Assembly (NCBI GenBank): GCA_015680685.1
Contig: MNCI01005936.1
Span: forward strand, 984,581 to 1,048,580
Source: Gnetum montanum
Taxonomy: Eukaryota > Streptophyta > Gnetopsida > Gnetales > Gnetaceae
Reading direction: 5' to 3'
DNA: 64,000 nucleotides
Shown here: positions 24,016 through 35,679 of the stretch, in pieces
Numbering within the stretch: the stretch's first letter is position 1
Layout of the letters: the number at the start of each line of letters is the position of its first letter
The notes under the pieces: model-generated
Seen by the model: only the letters and a program-made list of their open reading frames with translations
Told to the model about the DNA's origin: nothing
The model's database searches: none
Program-made: the position numbers and the translations under genes

Positions 24016-24860
24016 GCATAATATCTATCTAAGGCCATGTCCAAGGGTTCATGTTGTTCTTATCTCCACCCTTGAATTTATTTTCTCAAGTTGGACACCC
24101 TTGTATAGGTCTGGTATTTCTCATTGAAGAGTTCCAACATTGGACTAAATTTGGTTTTAATGATCTATTAGACACTTCAGCTTTATCAATCAGTGTCCTA
24201 GGATAGAGCTTAAGATTTTTCCATCCACTTTCAATGTTGTACTAGGCATAGGCATCATGGAAGGCTTGTATATGATGTTGTGGATCTCAATAATAGCCTC
24301 TTGCAAATTTAGGGATATTATTCATATCAAGCCTGGGTAGGCAACTTTCTTCGTGATGCCTGTGAGATATCTTAACTACCTTTGTAATCTACATTAGGCT
24401 CTTAGTGGCCAATAAGGATTCATCATCATTAGATGAAAATCTCTATCTAGTTTATTGTGATGATTTTGTCTATGTTCATGTTGATGATTGTAAGTGTTCC
24501 TGTGAGTTCAATTTTTGTTTCTATTCTTACAAGTGGAGCTTTATCCTCACACCTATGTTCATCTTCATCAAAACTAGACATTGAAATGGAAGAGGAAGAT
24601 GAGGAATTGGAAGGATTTCCATCACTTCTATGGTGTTCCCCAAGGTCCTTTAATTTATCATTTCTTAGTTTTAAGGAGGTCTTAGGCCTTGAGGCCTTCC
24701 TTGTTTTAGGACTTGCTTCATCTCCTCCAAGGTTGTCTACCTTAAGTGAATGTAGTCTTTAGATGTTGTCAAGGTGGTAATGAATGTAAGAAACCCCTGA
24801 ATAAGGTTGGTCACTCTAATTTTCCTCACCATATATCTCATTAGTTTTCTAATGAATTTT
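24016..24860 (-). pseudogene. Element II gag, N-terminal part
   Basis: Continues the gag of element II beyond element III. A Retrotrans_gag-like core at 24016-24170 reads LELFNEKYQTYTR and, at the breakpoint, EPLDMALDRYYA, matching the core of element I gag (LELFNDKYQIYS). The N-terminal portion toward 24860 is rich in Glu, Asp and Ser. Stops present. Confidence 0.6.
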
Positions 24861-24991
24861 TTTAGTATATAGTGCATTATCGCTTCCTTGTTGACTTATG
24901 GTGTGTGTGATTTAATATTTTCTAAAGGATATATCAGTAATACTATTACAATGATCATGTATGATATAACTAATCTAGATAACTAGCACCA

Positions 24992-25009
24992 TCCTCAACA
25001 ACATCTTCA
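24992..25009 (-). promoter_or_regulatory. Primer-binding site of element II
   Basis: One base from the 5' LTR on the minus strand; matches 11 of 18 positions of the tRNA-Asp-type site. Five of the seven differences are transitions. Confidence 0.5.
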
Positions 25010-25010
25010 A

Positions 25011-25887
25011 TGATGAGTAGCAAGGTGCCCCTATGTTCAACCATATGAATCACAAGCATTTATGCATGATCCATTCAAATTATATGGATGGAACTAGTTG
25101 TGCATCTAAATTGTTATGCTTTGATTGTAGTTTGTTGTCTTCCCATTTGGACTAGTGGTAGCTTTGTCATGTATGGCTTACTCCAAAGTAAGGTATATGA
25201 TGTTGTCTAATCCTATGTTGTTCTGAATGATAATAAAGAGATAAATTAAATAAGCTAATGAACAATGGAAAATAAGATCTAAACTAGCCTATGTGTGATG
25301 AGTATCCATCCCCAATTATCTGTACATGTCTTGGACTTCATATAACTACTGCTGGGATTTCCAAACATATGTCACTAGATATGCCAAATGATACACTATT
25401 GGATTACCAAGTACTTACACTTAGCTCTCGTGATTAAGTCATACTAATTTTGCTTAATGTCAGGAATAGTAAATAGCAATAAATGGAAACATTAACTAAC
25501 GAAAGTAGTAAATAATTAGATAATTAGAGAAATAATAGATCTAAGTAAATATAGCAATGATGAAAGTAATCTTAATCTTTATTTCTAGTCATGTAACATG
25601 TCCAAGTACATCACACTTAAAAAAAGGTGCCATATGATTACAAGCATCATAGTGCGGGCATGCACTAGCTATAATAGAACTTGAATTTAGAAATCTAAGA
25701 AAGACTATCAAAAACTAAGAACTAAAACTATGTCCCAACCATGCACCCAAGTGTTGTATTTATAGGATAGCATGGAAGAGACAATATATATTTGACATCA
25801 TTTCTTGGAACCTAATATCACATATCTGATATCAAAGACTTGATATCGAATATGCAATATTGGGGCTAACACGATGATGACTCATCA
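25011..25887 (-). repeat. 5' LTR of element II (right copy)
   Basis: 877 bp from TGATGAGTAG to ACTCATCA, colinear with 10251-11130. It carries the same TATA-like box (near 25757-25765) and GATATC/GATATT words (25785-25860). Followed by the AATGA target-site duplication at 25888-25892. Confidence 0.9.
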
Positions 25888-25892
25888 AATGA

Positions 25893-26659
25893 CATCTAAT
25901 TGTGGGCATCTTCACAATATTTTTCAATGAAATCCTTTTTTTTTGTTGTGAATAACCCTCTTCAAGCATTTCATCATGTTTGGACTTTTCAAAATTTAAT
26001 GATGAACTGCTTATCCATTTCATCCCATTTTTTAGCCTTTCGGCTACTAAAGGTATGCTCTATGTTGTGGGGGCCACTTAGGTTTTTTTTATGGTTAATT
26101 TTGTTTTCAAATTTTTCTAACTTCCACAAAGGTTTAACTAAGGACAAATACTAACATCATCAATCCATAAAGTTAAACTTTCAACGAACTTTGATAGTCA
26201 CAAAAATCAAATAATACTCAAAGAATTAGTCCATCATAGTCACAACCTAGCCAAGTGTAACTACTAAGAAGAAAAGGTACCTAAAAGCTATAAGTTACAA
26301 ATTTCACACTAATCTATGATTTTTTTGTAATTGCAAATGGAAGCATGGACTAGAAGCTAGACTGTCTTCACCAAGGAATAAGTAGTAACACCATGTGACA
26401 AGGCCCCTTCATGATCATTGAATCTTCTCCCTCATTCTTTAGCTACTAGAGGAGTTGGATGTTAGTTTTGGCTAGGGTGTTCAATTCTATTGTCATGAAC
26501 ATCTAGTTTTGTAAAAGATTGCAAATCCATACACTTGGACACTTAGAACTTATCTATTTCATCTAATTCAATTTGAATGTTAGTCAATAATCCCATGCCT
26601 TTTTAATATTTTGTAAGGGACTTGTTTCTCCTTTTGTTCACTTAAGGATGAATTTTCAT
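25893..26659 (+). pseudogene. Element I 3' region with a vestigial post-pol ORF
   Basis: Resumes element I after the element II insertion. The block 'ACCTAGCCAAGTGTAACTA' near 26246 matches 'ACTTAGCCAAGTGTAACTA', read on the minus strand of element IV near 39750, which there lies just before the post-pol ORF start. The corresponding ATG here is at about 26338. Only about 320 bp separate it from the polypurine tract, compared with roughly 3 kb in II and IV. The 60 bp before the tract align with the same region of element II. The post-pol ORF has therefore been almost wholly deleted. Confidence 0.55.
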
Positions 26660-26674
26660 TTAGTTTTGGGGGTA
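26660..26674 (+). promoter_or_regulatory. Polypurine tract of element I
   Basis: TTTTGGGGGTA immediately before the 3' LTR start TGATGA at 26675. Same tract as in elements II and III. Confidence 0.8.
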
Positions 26675-27529
26675 TGATGAAGTGTATTTTGTTTGGCTCC
26701 AATATCAAGAACCAAGATGTGATGTTGAATATCTAATATCACAAGATGTGTGCCAGCCTATGAATATAACACTTGGATGTATGGTTTGGAAGTCTTTTTA
26801 TCATAGTGTAGTAAAGCTCTTGTAGTTTTTCTTTTCAAAAGTTAGAATATTTTCCCAACTACCTGTAGCAAGAGTCATTAAGTGTACAAATCTTTTTTTG
26901 AGCACTATTGTACCTGAGCATGATAGTGTGTGTTGTAATAAAGATAAGCTTTCTTATAAACCTTGCAACACTTTGGCTAGATTAAATATTTTCTTCATGA
27001 ATTTAATGTTTTATGCAATTTTATTTAATGCTTTAAGTAATTAAGCTAAATTAAGCAAGATTAAGTTATATTAAATAGCAATTAATCAAGCAAATAAGTA
27101 TGACCACTTCGAGCATGCACATAATGCTTGGTAATCCTAGTAACACTTAACATTTGGTAACTCAGTAGTGTTGTACATGTTGAAGATGTGTATGGAAAGT
27201 GGGACTAGATGCTTATGTTAGAATTAGCTAGACATTGGTTAGTTAGTTAGATTAAATTAGCAATTCAATTACTTCATTCTTTTAATCCTTTATTTTAAGC
27301 ACTCAAAATGTAAAATATAAAAATAATAAAAATCATATGCCTTGATTACACTTAATCTACCTTTACATATCACAATTGTAATTGGGAAGCTAATGAAAGA
27401 CTATTAGGAAAAGTTCACTTCCTAGAGGCTAGTGTACTAAAAGACAAAGAATTGATGGAATTCAACCAGATCATGTATGAACGCTTAGTGATTCATATGG
27501 TTAAGTGTAGGGGTATTTTCTACTCATCA
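26675..27529 (+). repeat. 3' LTR of element I
   Basis: 855 bp from TGATGAAGTG to TACTCATCA, followed by AACTT (27530-27534), which equals 1803-1807. It aligns with 1808-2679 over its whole length with many substitutions. Confidence 0.9.
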
Positions 27530-27534
27530 AACTT

Positions 27535-27830
27535 CTACCTCATTAAAATTTTAGGACTTTAATTATTAAAATTTTTTAATGAACACTTGATTAATGGATC
27601 TTCTACCACTTTCAGTTGAGTTACCACTGTTTTGATTATTACTTGCTATACTAGACTACTTGTAATTGCTTATGTGGATGAACATTTCTCATACCAAATC
27701 ATCTTGTGAAAAATCCTTATTGGGTTGTCTATGGATTATCCTATTTGTGGTCTCATTAGCTCTTCTTGATATCATCCCTACATCTCAATTAGAGAATGGT
27801 TATGAAATTTATCTTTGATATCAATTTTTA
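27535..27830 (-). pseudogene. Element V: gag N-terminal part and possible primer-binding site
   Basis: Minus-strand continuation of the gag remnant at 1185-1802, broken by stops. Near 27812-27830 the minus strand reads TTGATATCAAAG, which resembles the initiator-Met-tRNA site TTGGTATCAGAG with two G-to-A changes. If so, the 5' LTR of element V lies just to the right. The two gag halves are on either side of element I with its exact target-site duplication. Confidence 0.5.
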
Positions 27831-28439
27831 ACATCCCTTAATCTAATCTTAGGGTAGAAAGGCATTACTTCAAAAATTAAATGGAAACTTAATAAAAATT
27901 GATAGGATGCCAAGAAAACTTATAGAAAAAGTAGAAGGCATATAAATAATTGGTATAGAGGAATACAAAACTGAAAGAATAATTTAAATATAAAATAATG
28001 ATACCAATAATCCCTTAAATACAAAATCTAACCTATTTACTAGTAACAATGTATTGCTCTGAATACCCAGTCTAACAATATACAATAATCAAAATAACAT
28101 TATAACAGTGGAATAAATAACATAACATCCCATATAACAACAAGAAATTTGATACAGATTTCCATAGGTTTTGACCAATGAGATTTATCATATAGAATGT
28201 AGTGTGATATAGTTGTAAGCAAAGATTATGTTAAGTGGATTACCAAGAATACTAATATATATTATTGGATTCAATAAATTTAAAAGTGATTATAATACAT
28301 AAGATACAAATGAGGACCCATGTATCCATGATGGAAGATAGAGAGAATATTTGTAATTTTATATTTTATAATTTTTATGGATATTATAATTATAAGTAAT
28401 AAAAAATAATAAATACTTTTGCAGCACAATCCCTTATGG
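27831..28439. other. AT-rich stretch, possible 5' LTR of element V
   Basis: No open frame or motif. If the primer-binding site at 27812-27830 is real, this should be the decayed 5' LTR of element V, but no clear LTR terminus was found. Confidence 0.3.
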
Positions 28440-29366
28440 GGATAGGAAAAATGCTTATGTTGTAATCCTTGTTAAGGATAGATGCAACACCACATATGAA
28501 ATGTAATAAAATGGCTCTTAGTCACAACCTCAATGATCCAATATCATGCCATATAGTTATGAACTCCTTGGATAAGAATGAATTATTATAGCTTAATAAA
28601 ATAGAAAATAAATAAATATTTTTATTATTTTAATGTTTAAGCCATCAATAGTGAAATAAGAAAAAACCATGAGATTTAGTCATCATGCAAACATTGGACT
28701 CCTGATTGACCAAATAGTTTTGGGTTATGTAAGTAAAGTAGCACTTTGATAAAGTCTAGCTGCACTGGTGAAAGCATCGACTCAAACCACAGATAAAACA
28801 AGAAAGGAAATCAACTTACCTAAAGGAGAAAGAGCTCTTCACATAAAAATAAATGCCAAATTTCAAATGAAAATGAAAGTTATGTTATGTTAAGTGTGAG
28901 AGCTCATCTTGGGTATTTATAGTTTTCACATCATAATGATAGAGGTTCACTAGTTCCTAGGCATCAACAAAGGTTCATCAATGTAGCCTACGCAACCTTG
29001 AAGCATACCAAAGGTAAAGGGGTCAAACAAAGCCTACCATGAGCATGTGTTAGTTCCCCTACACTAACATAGAGGTTGGTAGTCAATGCATCCCCTCCTA
29101 TCACACTTTACTTACCAACTCTGAATGAAATCTAGAGCATTATAGAACATGTTGAAAGGTTTCTAGGATGTTCAAATGAAGTTGGAAACATTCTATGAAG
29201 CTCAAAACATGCATAGGACTTGGAAGTGTGATATGAAAGGTAAAATGTAAACCTAGAAAGTAGAAACCTTAATAATGCATCCAAAAATCACAAACACATG
29301 GTGTGAAATACTTTTTGAGTCTAGGGCTTACAATCAACTTATAAAATACCATTGGATGAGTCATCA
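28440..29366 (-). repeat. Element VI 3' LTR (left boundary unclear)
   Basis: Its right end reads GAGTCATCA at 29358-29366, followed by a CATGACTAAGTA block that is also found after the LTRs of III and IV. A minus-strand TATA-like box (CTATAAATACCC) at about 28911-28922 has the same position as in the other LTRs. The left TG boundary could not be fixed. Confidence 0.5.
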
Positions 29367-29499
29367 TTCTTTCATGACTAAGTACAGCTAGTCCCATAAA
29401 TTTAACACCTAAGAGACAAAACTAAGACTAGACACATGACATGATCAATACAAAGGACTAAAAATTTACAAATTTATAGATCATGACTATAATACAATA

Positions 29500-32222
29500 T
29501 GAGCCACTTCATTAAGAAGTGCTAGGGGATGGTGGCTGAGAAAAGATACTCCTTGATATGATTTCTTGATAGGGAAAGAAGCTTAAATAGCTTGGTTTGA
29601 CATATGAAATCTCTAAATCTGTATCTCAAGGGTTTTCACCCTTTCTTCAAGTTATGAATTTTTTCATACATTAATCCCCAATCTCATAGAAGCACTTGCC
29701 ATTGCTTGTTAGCATCAGCTTGGAACTACTCATGGTTCCTTCTTACTTGAGAGAGCTCAAGCTAGATCATGTCAAACTTGACTATCACTTGATAAAGTTT
29801 CTCCTCTAAGTCCATGCATGATCAACTTGTAGAAGTCTAAACCACATCTAAGTACCTCCTCTACTCCACCTATGTATCCTCTTTCACTTCTTTGAATCTC
29901 CTCTCAAGCAATGTGATAGCTACTTTGTGAAAGAGGATGTACATGTTTTTTAATAGGTGCATCTTTTCTTGTAGGAGTGGTTCACTTGCAACCATTTTTT
30001 GGAGTTTGGCATGCAATATGTTAAATATTTCCTTCACCTTATGCCTTTCTTTCATTACCTTTTCATTTAGTAGAGATATGAGTTTATGTAGTCTACACAC
30101 GTTGACATCCTAGATTACCTACTTAAGAAAATGAATATTTCTTAGCTTGTTAATTTCCTTGGAAATCTTATCTACAATCTTTTGCTACAAGTTCTAGTAC
30201 TTCTTTTATGTATGAATGTATTTATCTTGAAATTAGGGCATGATTTAACTTTCATCTTTCAACCTTTGTACCTACTAAGAAAGGAAAAGTATCGATTTTT
30301 CTTTCTCTTGGATCATCTTTTCCCATTCATGGGACTATTGCTTTAACATTTGGATTTGTTACTTCAAGTCATCTTTCATGAACAAGGATCCTTCATCCAC
30401 TTAACATGGATTAAATAGCTCTAATTGTAGATTTTTAGTTGGTACCTTTAGAGTGATCATGAAGGGTGCTGGTACTAATGGTATAATTATTTTAAGTTAT
30501 TCTTATAACCATCATACCTCCATTTAAATTCTTTATAACTCCTTTAAATAAAAGATTCTATTAGTATTTGTGATATCTAATTTGGCCTGTATCTTAATAG
30601 GTTCTATCTCCACCATGCTATTAATGTTTCTTAATAATAGTTTAGCACATAAATTAACTCTCTACTCTTTTTCTACGTAGCTACTAGCCTTCAATTGATT
30701 AGTAAGTAAATGAAGGACTTTCACCACATGCTGGACATTATGTATGCTACACCATGATTTGTTAGAAGAGGAAATACTCCTTAAAGAAACATGGGTATGA
30801 GATAGAATAGGAACATCCAATTGGACCATAGGTGGATCACGTAGTGAGATAAGAGCAAATGAAAATAGAGCTTCTCTTATAGCTTCACCATCTACAATAG
30901 TTACCATCATGTCTAAAAAGTTGCTGCCAAGGTCCTATGAATTGTTGATGTGAATTATGATAACTTGTCCCTCACCTTCAATGTGCATAACAGGTCAAAA
31001 ACTACCATCAGAAAGAGGTTCCTCACTTTGTCTAATGTTGAAACTAGAAGGTTTGAAGGTGGATCTACTAGGCCATCACACCTATGTATGTTGTGAAGCT
31101 TTAGTATGGATGATGCTCTTATTTGATGCATGAAAAGCTAGTTTGAAGGTTGAATGCATGATGCCTTAGTGGAAGGAATCTCATCCTCTAAATTAGGTAC
31201 TACCCAATGACCTTAGGGCATTGTCTTGGGACCATTATCATTATGTTCTTCCAGTTCATCATTCCTACTATTATGACATGCCTTCCTAGATGGTTGATTA
31301 TGCTTGCCAATTTGTAAAGTTTTTTTATTAATCCTAGAAAAGCATAAACCTCCCTCTTATCTTGAGTCACATATTTGAATTTCTAAATCAGGGCCTTGTA
31401 AAACAAAGTATGTGATATTGATGATGCACTTTCCGCTCATTCTTGTCACAATCTTGGTCCTCCAAGTAAAGATAGCCAGTGATTTTTTGATGGATAAGAA
31501 GTTGTAAATGAATATTTTATACATAGCATTTTGAACTAAGGGACTTTTAAACTTCTTCACATCCATCTTATCCATATCAAAGAACTTGAGTAGGACCTTA
31601 ATTTTAAGCTTGAGCTTAGTCTTCTAGGTCCATGGCCACCAATTCTTGGTTGGTTCATTTTGGTTTCTTATGATCCTAGTGATTATTCATGTCAAAATAA
31701 GCATAAGATTCCCACCAATAAAGGTCATGGTATTATCTCCAATAAGGTTGAGGTAGAACTTTTCTACCTCTTTCTAGGCATAGAGAAAGAGTTGGGTGGC
31801 ATACTTGCAGAAGCTCATCTACTATAATGACTTCTAGAGATTAAGAGGATGGAACTCAAGGAACTAATGGTATTTTTTGTCCTTATGGATTGGCCATTGT
31901 TGGATGTTATGTATACCCTCACCCTCCTAGACATCATATAGTTTATAATCATCATCTGTGAGCTCCACTAGTACTTATTCAAGTACCTACAACTATGCAT
32001 GTGCTTAACTCAAAGATTGAAAATGTGACTACTTGCCTTATGATATGCTTCTAGGTGAAGGTATTTCTAGAGTAATTTAAGGATTAGGTAATCTAATTTA
32101 TTATCCTTATTCCTCTTCCTCAAGAATTGATCTTCGTGCATGGGTCCATAGATAGAGAATTGAGATATTTTAACATTCTTTCTCCTTAGTTTATTGGGAT
32201 TTAATTGCAACTAACCTAGCAT
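29500..32222 (-). pseudogene. Element VI post-pol ORF
   Basis: Start near the ATG complementary to 32220-32222, with NPNKLRRKN soon after. A readable stretch at 31357-31575 lies where element II has its 13284-13532 domain and shares a spaced pattern of hydrophobic and charged residues with it. A coiled-coil-like stretch at 29870-30100 is rich in Leu, Lys and Glu (for instance LLNEKVMKERHKVKE). Length is about 900 codons. Many in-frame stops. Function unknown. Neighbours in element sense are the protease fragment at 35000-35674 upstream and the LTR downstream. Confidence 0.55.
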
Positions 32223-32649
32223 GATGAGTTATGAAGACTGCTAAAAATTAATTAAGTTCCCTAGGCATTATACTACCATTATAAAAATTGCATGCAATAA
32301 TAATAATAAACATAACTCTTGGAAATGCTTGAAAAACATCATCATAACTTATAGGATCATGGAATTTATGGGTAAGTACAGGTAAGGTAGAAATGCTTAA
32401 ATAACTACCAAATACATTAAATACATACTTGGATTGATGCCTCTCCTTAATGATTGAGTTACAAGACACTAGGCTTGAATCATGACAAGAACAATAAGAA
32501 TAAGAAATATTAATAAGAATGTGTATAAAACTATCACTAATTAAATCTCAATGGCTTAAATTTGGTAGAGTTTTGGTTGTTTTGAACAAAGAAAGAAAAG
32601 GAAAGAAAAATGCAAAAGAAACTAAGTGTAGAATGACCTTTTGAGGACC

Positions 32650-32672
32650 TCACCTTTTATACTATCTTGTTG
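32650..32672 (-). promoter_or_regulatory. TATA-like box before the element VI post-pol ORF
   Basis: Minus strand AGTATAAAAGGTG at about 32657-32669, roughly 440 bp before the proposed start; the position matches those in II, III and IV. Confidence 0.35.
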
Positions 32673-33368
32673 ATGCAAGGGGATGCATTGATAGAGAGAT
32701 GCTAGCATCTTTGCACAGATGTAGGAGATGCATTAACACAATCTTCTAAGGAAAGGGAAATAAAAAAATTTATCATGTACAACCTTAACTTATCTTCCTC
32801 TTTCTTCATTGTCATTCACAAGGTCAAAAGTACACCTGAATCACCATGAATCAATCTAACAAGGCACTAGATGAGCTAGATAACAAAAACATTATGAACT
32901 TAACTTTGGTGATATCTATAATCATGAAAATTAAGTTGAATGATTAATTTATGCATTTTTCTAAACCAAAAGCTAGGAAAGAGGGGTTAGAGAAATGGAA
33001 GAATAATTAGAGCACCAAATATAGGCATAAGTGAAATTAACCTAAAATATTTTATAATGATGAAATCTTGAAGCTTGAATAGTTGACACTCACACAAGTG
33101 GAAGGCTAATTAAGTACCTTATGTAATGCAACCACAACCATCATTGGGAGATAAGATTTAGGTCACTTTCTTTCAATGCAGATCCACCAAGGATTCATAA
33201 CTGAGTTCTTCCCATAGAAGGAACCTACCTTTCCTATCCTTGTAAAACTTGTTGATGGGATATCTATAGATTTCTAACAACTAGTAAGACATAAACATCA
33301 ATGTAAGGTCATCTTATTAGATGGAAAAATTTCATGCTATATCACATACAAACATGGATAAGAAAATT

Positions 33369-33420
<52 letters not shown>

Positions 33421-34990
33421 ACTTAATTCCAAAAAAAACATTCAACTAGCTCATATGAGCATGTCAACATGACCTATATGCTAGGAGAGATCTATTACTA
33501 CATCCTTTCACTACTACTTATTCATACAATAGGGATCAACATCCAAGTATGACTTCCAAGAACAAGATCATACCTTCCACTTTCAATGTCATATAGCTGT
33601 GATTCTTTCACATTCAAATGATTGATGGAATGAAACCAAGGTAACATTCCACAGAACATCTAGAAGTCGATAATTCAATTTTTTTCCTCCATTCATGCAC
33701 ATATGCATAGTAGGCTCTCCAAATTTTACTTTACTAGAAAGCTCTCGTTGATCCCTTTGATAGTTCTAATCAATCCCACATCCTAATAGTGATTACAATG
33801 GCATGATCAAACAAATGGAATATTTTAGATTTGAAGGTGATCAAGGTTTGGGTTAAGAATTATGATTTTGATTCTTAGGAACAAAATAATTTGAGATGTG
33901 GATGGAAGTAATAATTAACATTACCTAAGTTTACTAAGAGAAAGACTTCTAGGCCTTCATTGCCTTGGGTAGGGATGTGAAAACGATGATCTTGGACTAT
34001 GAAATTTTGAGAAGTCAAGTGATTAGGGAAATAGATTGAACATGAGAAAGACTTACATAATTATTGGTTTAATCACTTATTTTTGATTTGTGCAAGTATA
34101 AGATCAATTTGGATGGTAAAGATACTAATTTATATGGACTAATAAACTTAGAGTTACAATGCCTTTCCCATCATTTTTTCTTATCATCATCACTATATTA
34201 TTATTATTATTGTTATTATTCTTTTCATTTTCTCTTTTTATATATATATTTTTTCTCATATTCTCTTTTCATTTCATTTCATAGAAATATTATTTTGGAT
34301 AATGCATGGAAACCATGGGAATGATTGGAGTGATAGATCACCATTTAGAGTCTTCAACTTACATAAGCATGAGAGTTCATCCCCCACTACATGACACAAA
34401 TAGACTTATGAGATCATGAATCTCTTCTAACTAGGATGATCAAGAATGACAAACACATGTACCTTGGTCCAATCATACTAAGTAGATGCATCTAGTCATT
34501 ATAAGAATCCTCGATGACACTTCCTTTCCTTCAAGTGACTAAGTACTCTTTCAAGATTCTAGATCTCATATCCTATGGTGTAAATCGACCAACTACCCAT
34601 GATTCTAGTAGCATTAGCTTTAATAGCTTGTAATGTGAGTCCTAGCTCCTTGCTAAATCTAATCTTGATTCACTAGTGATGGATAGAGGAAAAACGAATG
34701 GATGACTTATGCTGTGTGATCATTCCATTCTCCACTTTGGACCTATTTAGCACTCTCCCATCCTCATTTCATCTATAGCTCATCCATCCATCATTGGCTA
34801 ATTGAGTGAGAATTCATAAATAATACTAATTAATTCTTCCATATACACACATAAATGCACTAAAAGAAAATAAAATATCATAGATGAGTATTTGTTAAGC
34901 TCAAAAAAATACAAAAAATTCTAGCTAAACATATCTTCTTTATTAAAGTGCAAAAACAAAGATAGTGAAAATAAAATAAAAATTTCGACA
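32673..34990 (-). other. Element VI spacer with a GA microsatellite
   Basis: No coding signal. Holds a pure (GA)n run of about 50 bp at 33369-33418 and AT-rich low-complexity sequence near 34190-34260. It occupies the place of RT, RNase H and integrase relative to element IV. Confidence 0.5.
33369..33418. repeat. (GA)n microsatellite
   Basis: About 25 GA units with a single early interruption (GAGAGAGAAAGAGA). The least decayed repeat in the region, so it probably expanded recently. Confidence 0.95.
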
Positions 34991-34999
34991 TGGTGTGGA

Positions 35000-35674
35000 G
35001 GATTTTTCTCCTCGATGACTGATCCATGTTTATTACCTAGTAGATCTCTAAGTGTAAGATTGATCATTAAGCATGCTCAAAGGTAAAATATTTTCATTGT
35101 GGTACTCTAGGTATTGCCCATCAATGAGAAATGTTTTATCTAGATCAATCGAATGGTACATGTGCATGACTCTACATGATTAGGAAGGATCATAAGTTAT
35201 TTTCTTATAAATCATCCTTTTAATCTCATCCTTCATGTTCATATAGAGATGAAAATATTAGAAGAACAATGTGATGTTGATGATGCTTAACCAGGCCCTT
35301 CCCATGATATCAGAAAAGTTATCTTTCATTTTGTTTTTCACTTAACCACTAGAAAGTCTACAAGGTATGACCAAACTATAGTAGGTTTTTTTATATCACT
35401 TGTCTCATAAGGTATGTGTAGGATTAATTTTCTAGATTCAACTAAATGTTGGTATCCTTGAGAGGAGAAAGCCTCCTATCAAGGTATTATTGTAATGAGA
35501 CGATATTGAGTACCAAACTAGAGCCACAAAGAGCTAGGTAATGGACTCTCTTATCAATTCAAATCTCCACCATGGAACTACTTGGATTTGATTATTTTTA
35601 AGGAAACTATCCTTCTTTGTGCACCTAAGTAGCCACCTTGGACATGAAGATAATAAAAATAGCATCATTAGATA
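35000..35674 (-). pseudogene. Element VI protease-region fragment
   Basis: Near 35290-35315 the minus strand gives a D-I-M-G-R-A-W-L-S run, the same block as at the protease end in elements I (MERAWLST) and IV (MGRAWLSI). Stops present. The fragment is interrupted at 35679 by element IV (CCATC duplicated) and its upstream gag lies at 48990-50050. Confidence 0.55.
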
Positions 35675-35679
35675 CCATC

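Larger units (their letters stand above)
10251..25887 (-). mobile_element. Element II: pol-less LTR retrotransposon inserted in element I
   Basis: Minus-strand element bounded by LTRs 10251-11130 (3') and 25011-25887 (5'), with an exact 5-bp target-site duplication AATGA at 10246-10250 and 25888-25892. In element sense the order is 5' LTR, PBS, gag (interrupted by element III), a non-coding spacer, an internal TATA-like region, the post-pol ORF, a polypurine tract and the 3' LTR. No protease, RT, RNase H or integrase could be found where element IV has them. Without element III it is about 9.2 kb. It must have used pol proteins from another element, probably of the type of I or IV (inference). 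Confidence 0.9.
1808..27529 (+). mobile_element. Element I: complete but decayed Ty3/gypsy LTR retrotransposon, outermost of a three-level nest
   Basis: Bounded by two related LTRs (1808-2679 and 26675-27529) that begin TGATGAAGTG and end in TCATCA. The flanking 5-bp target-site duplication AACTT is exact at 1803-1807 and 27530-27534. Internal order is PBS, gag, protease, RT, RNase H, integrase, then a long 3' non-coding region, as expected for Ty3/gypsy. The 3' region is interrupted at 10250/25888 by element II. Without the insert the element is about 10.1 kb. Every coding part carries stops and frameshifts, so it is not autonomous now. The post-pol ORF found in elements II, IV and VI is reduced here to its start and a short remnant near 26338. 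Confidence 0.9.

Noticed and set aside
33369-33418. The GA run as a regulatory GAGA element
   Set aside because: Lies inside a dead element with no nearby gene; treated as a microsatellite.
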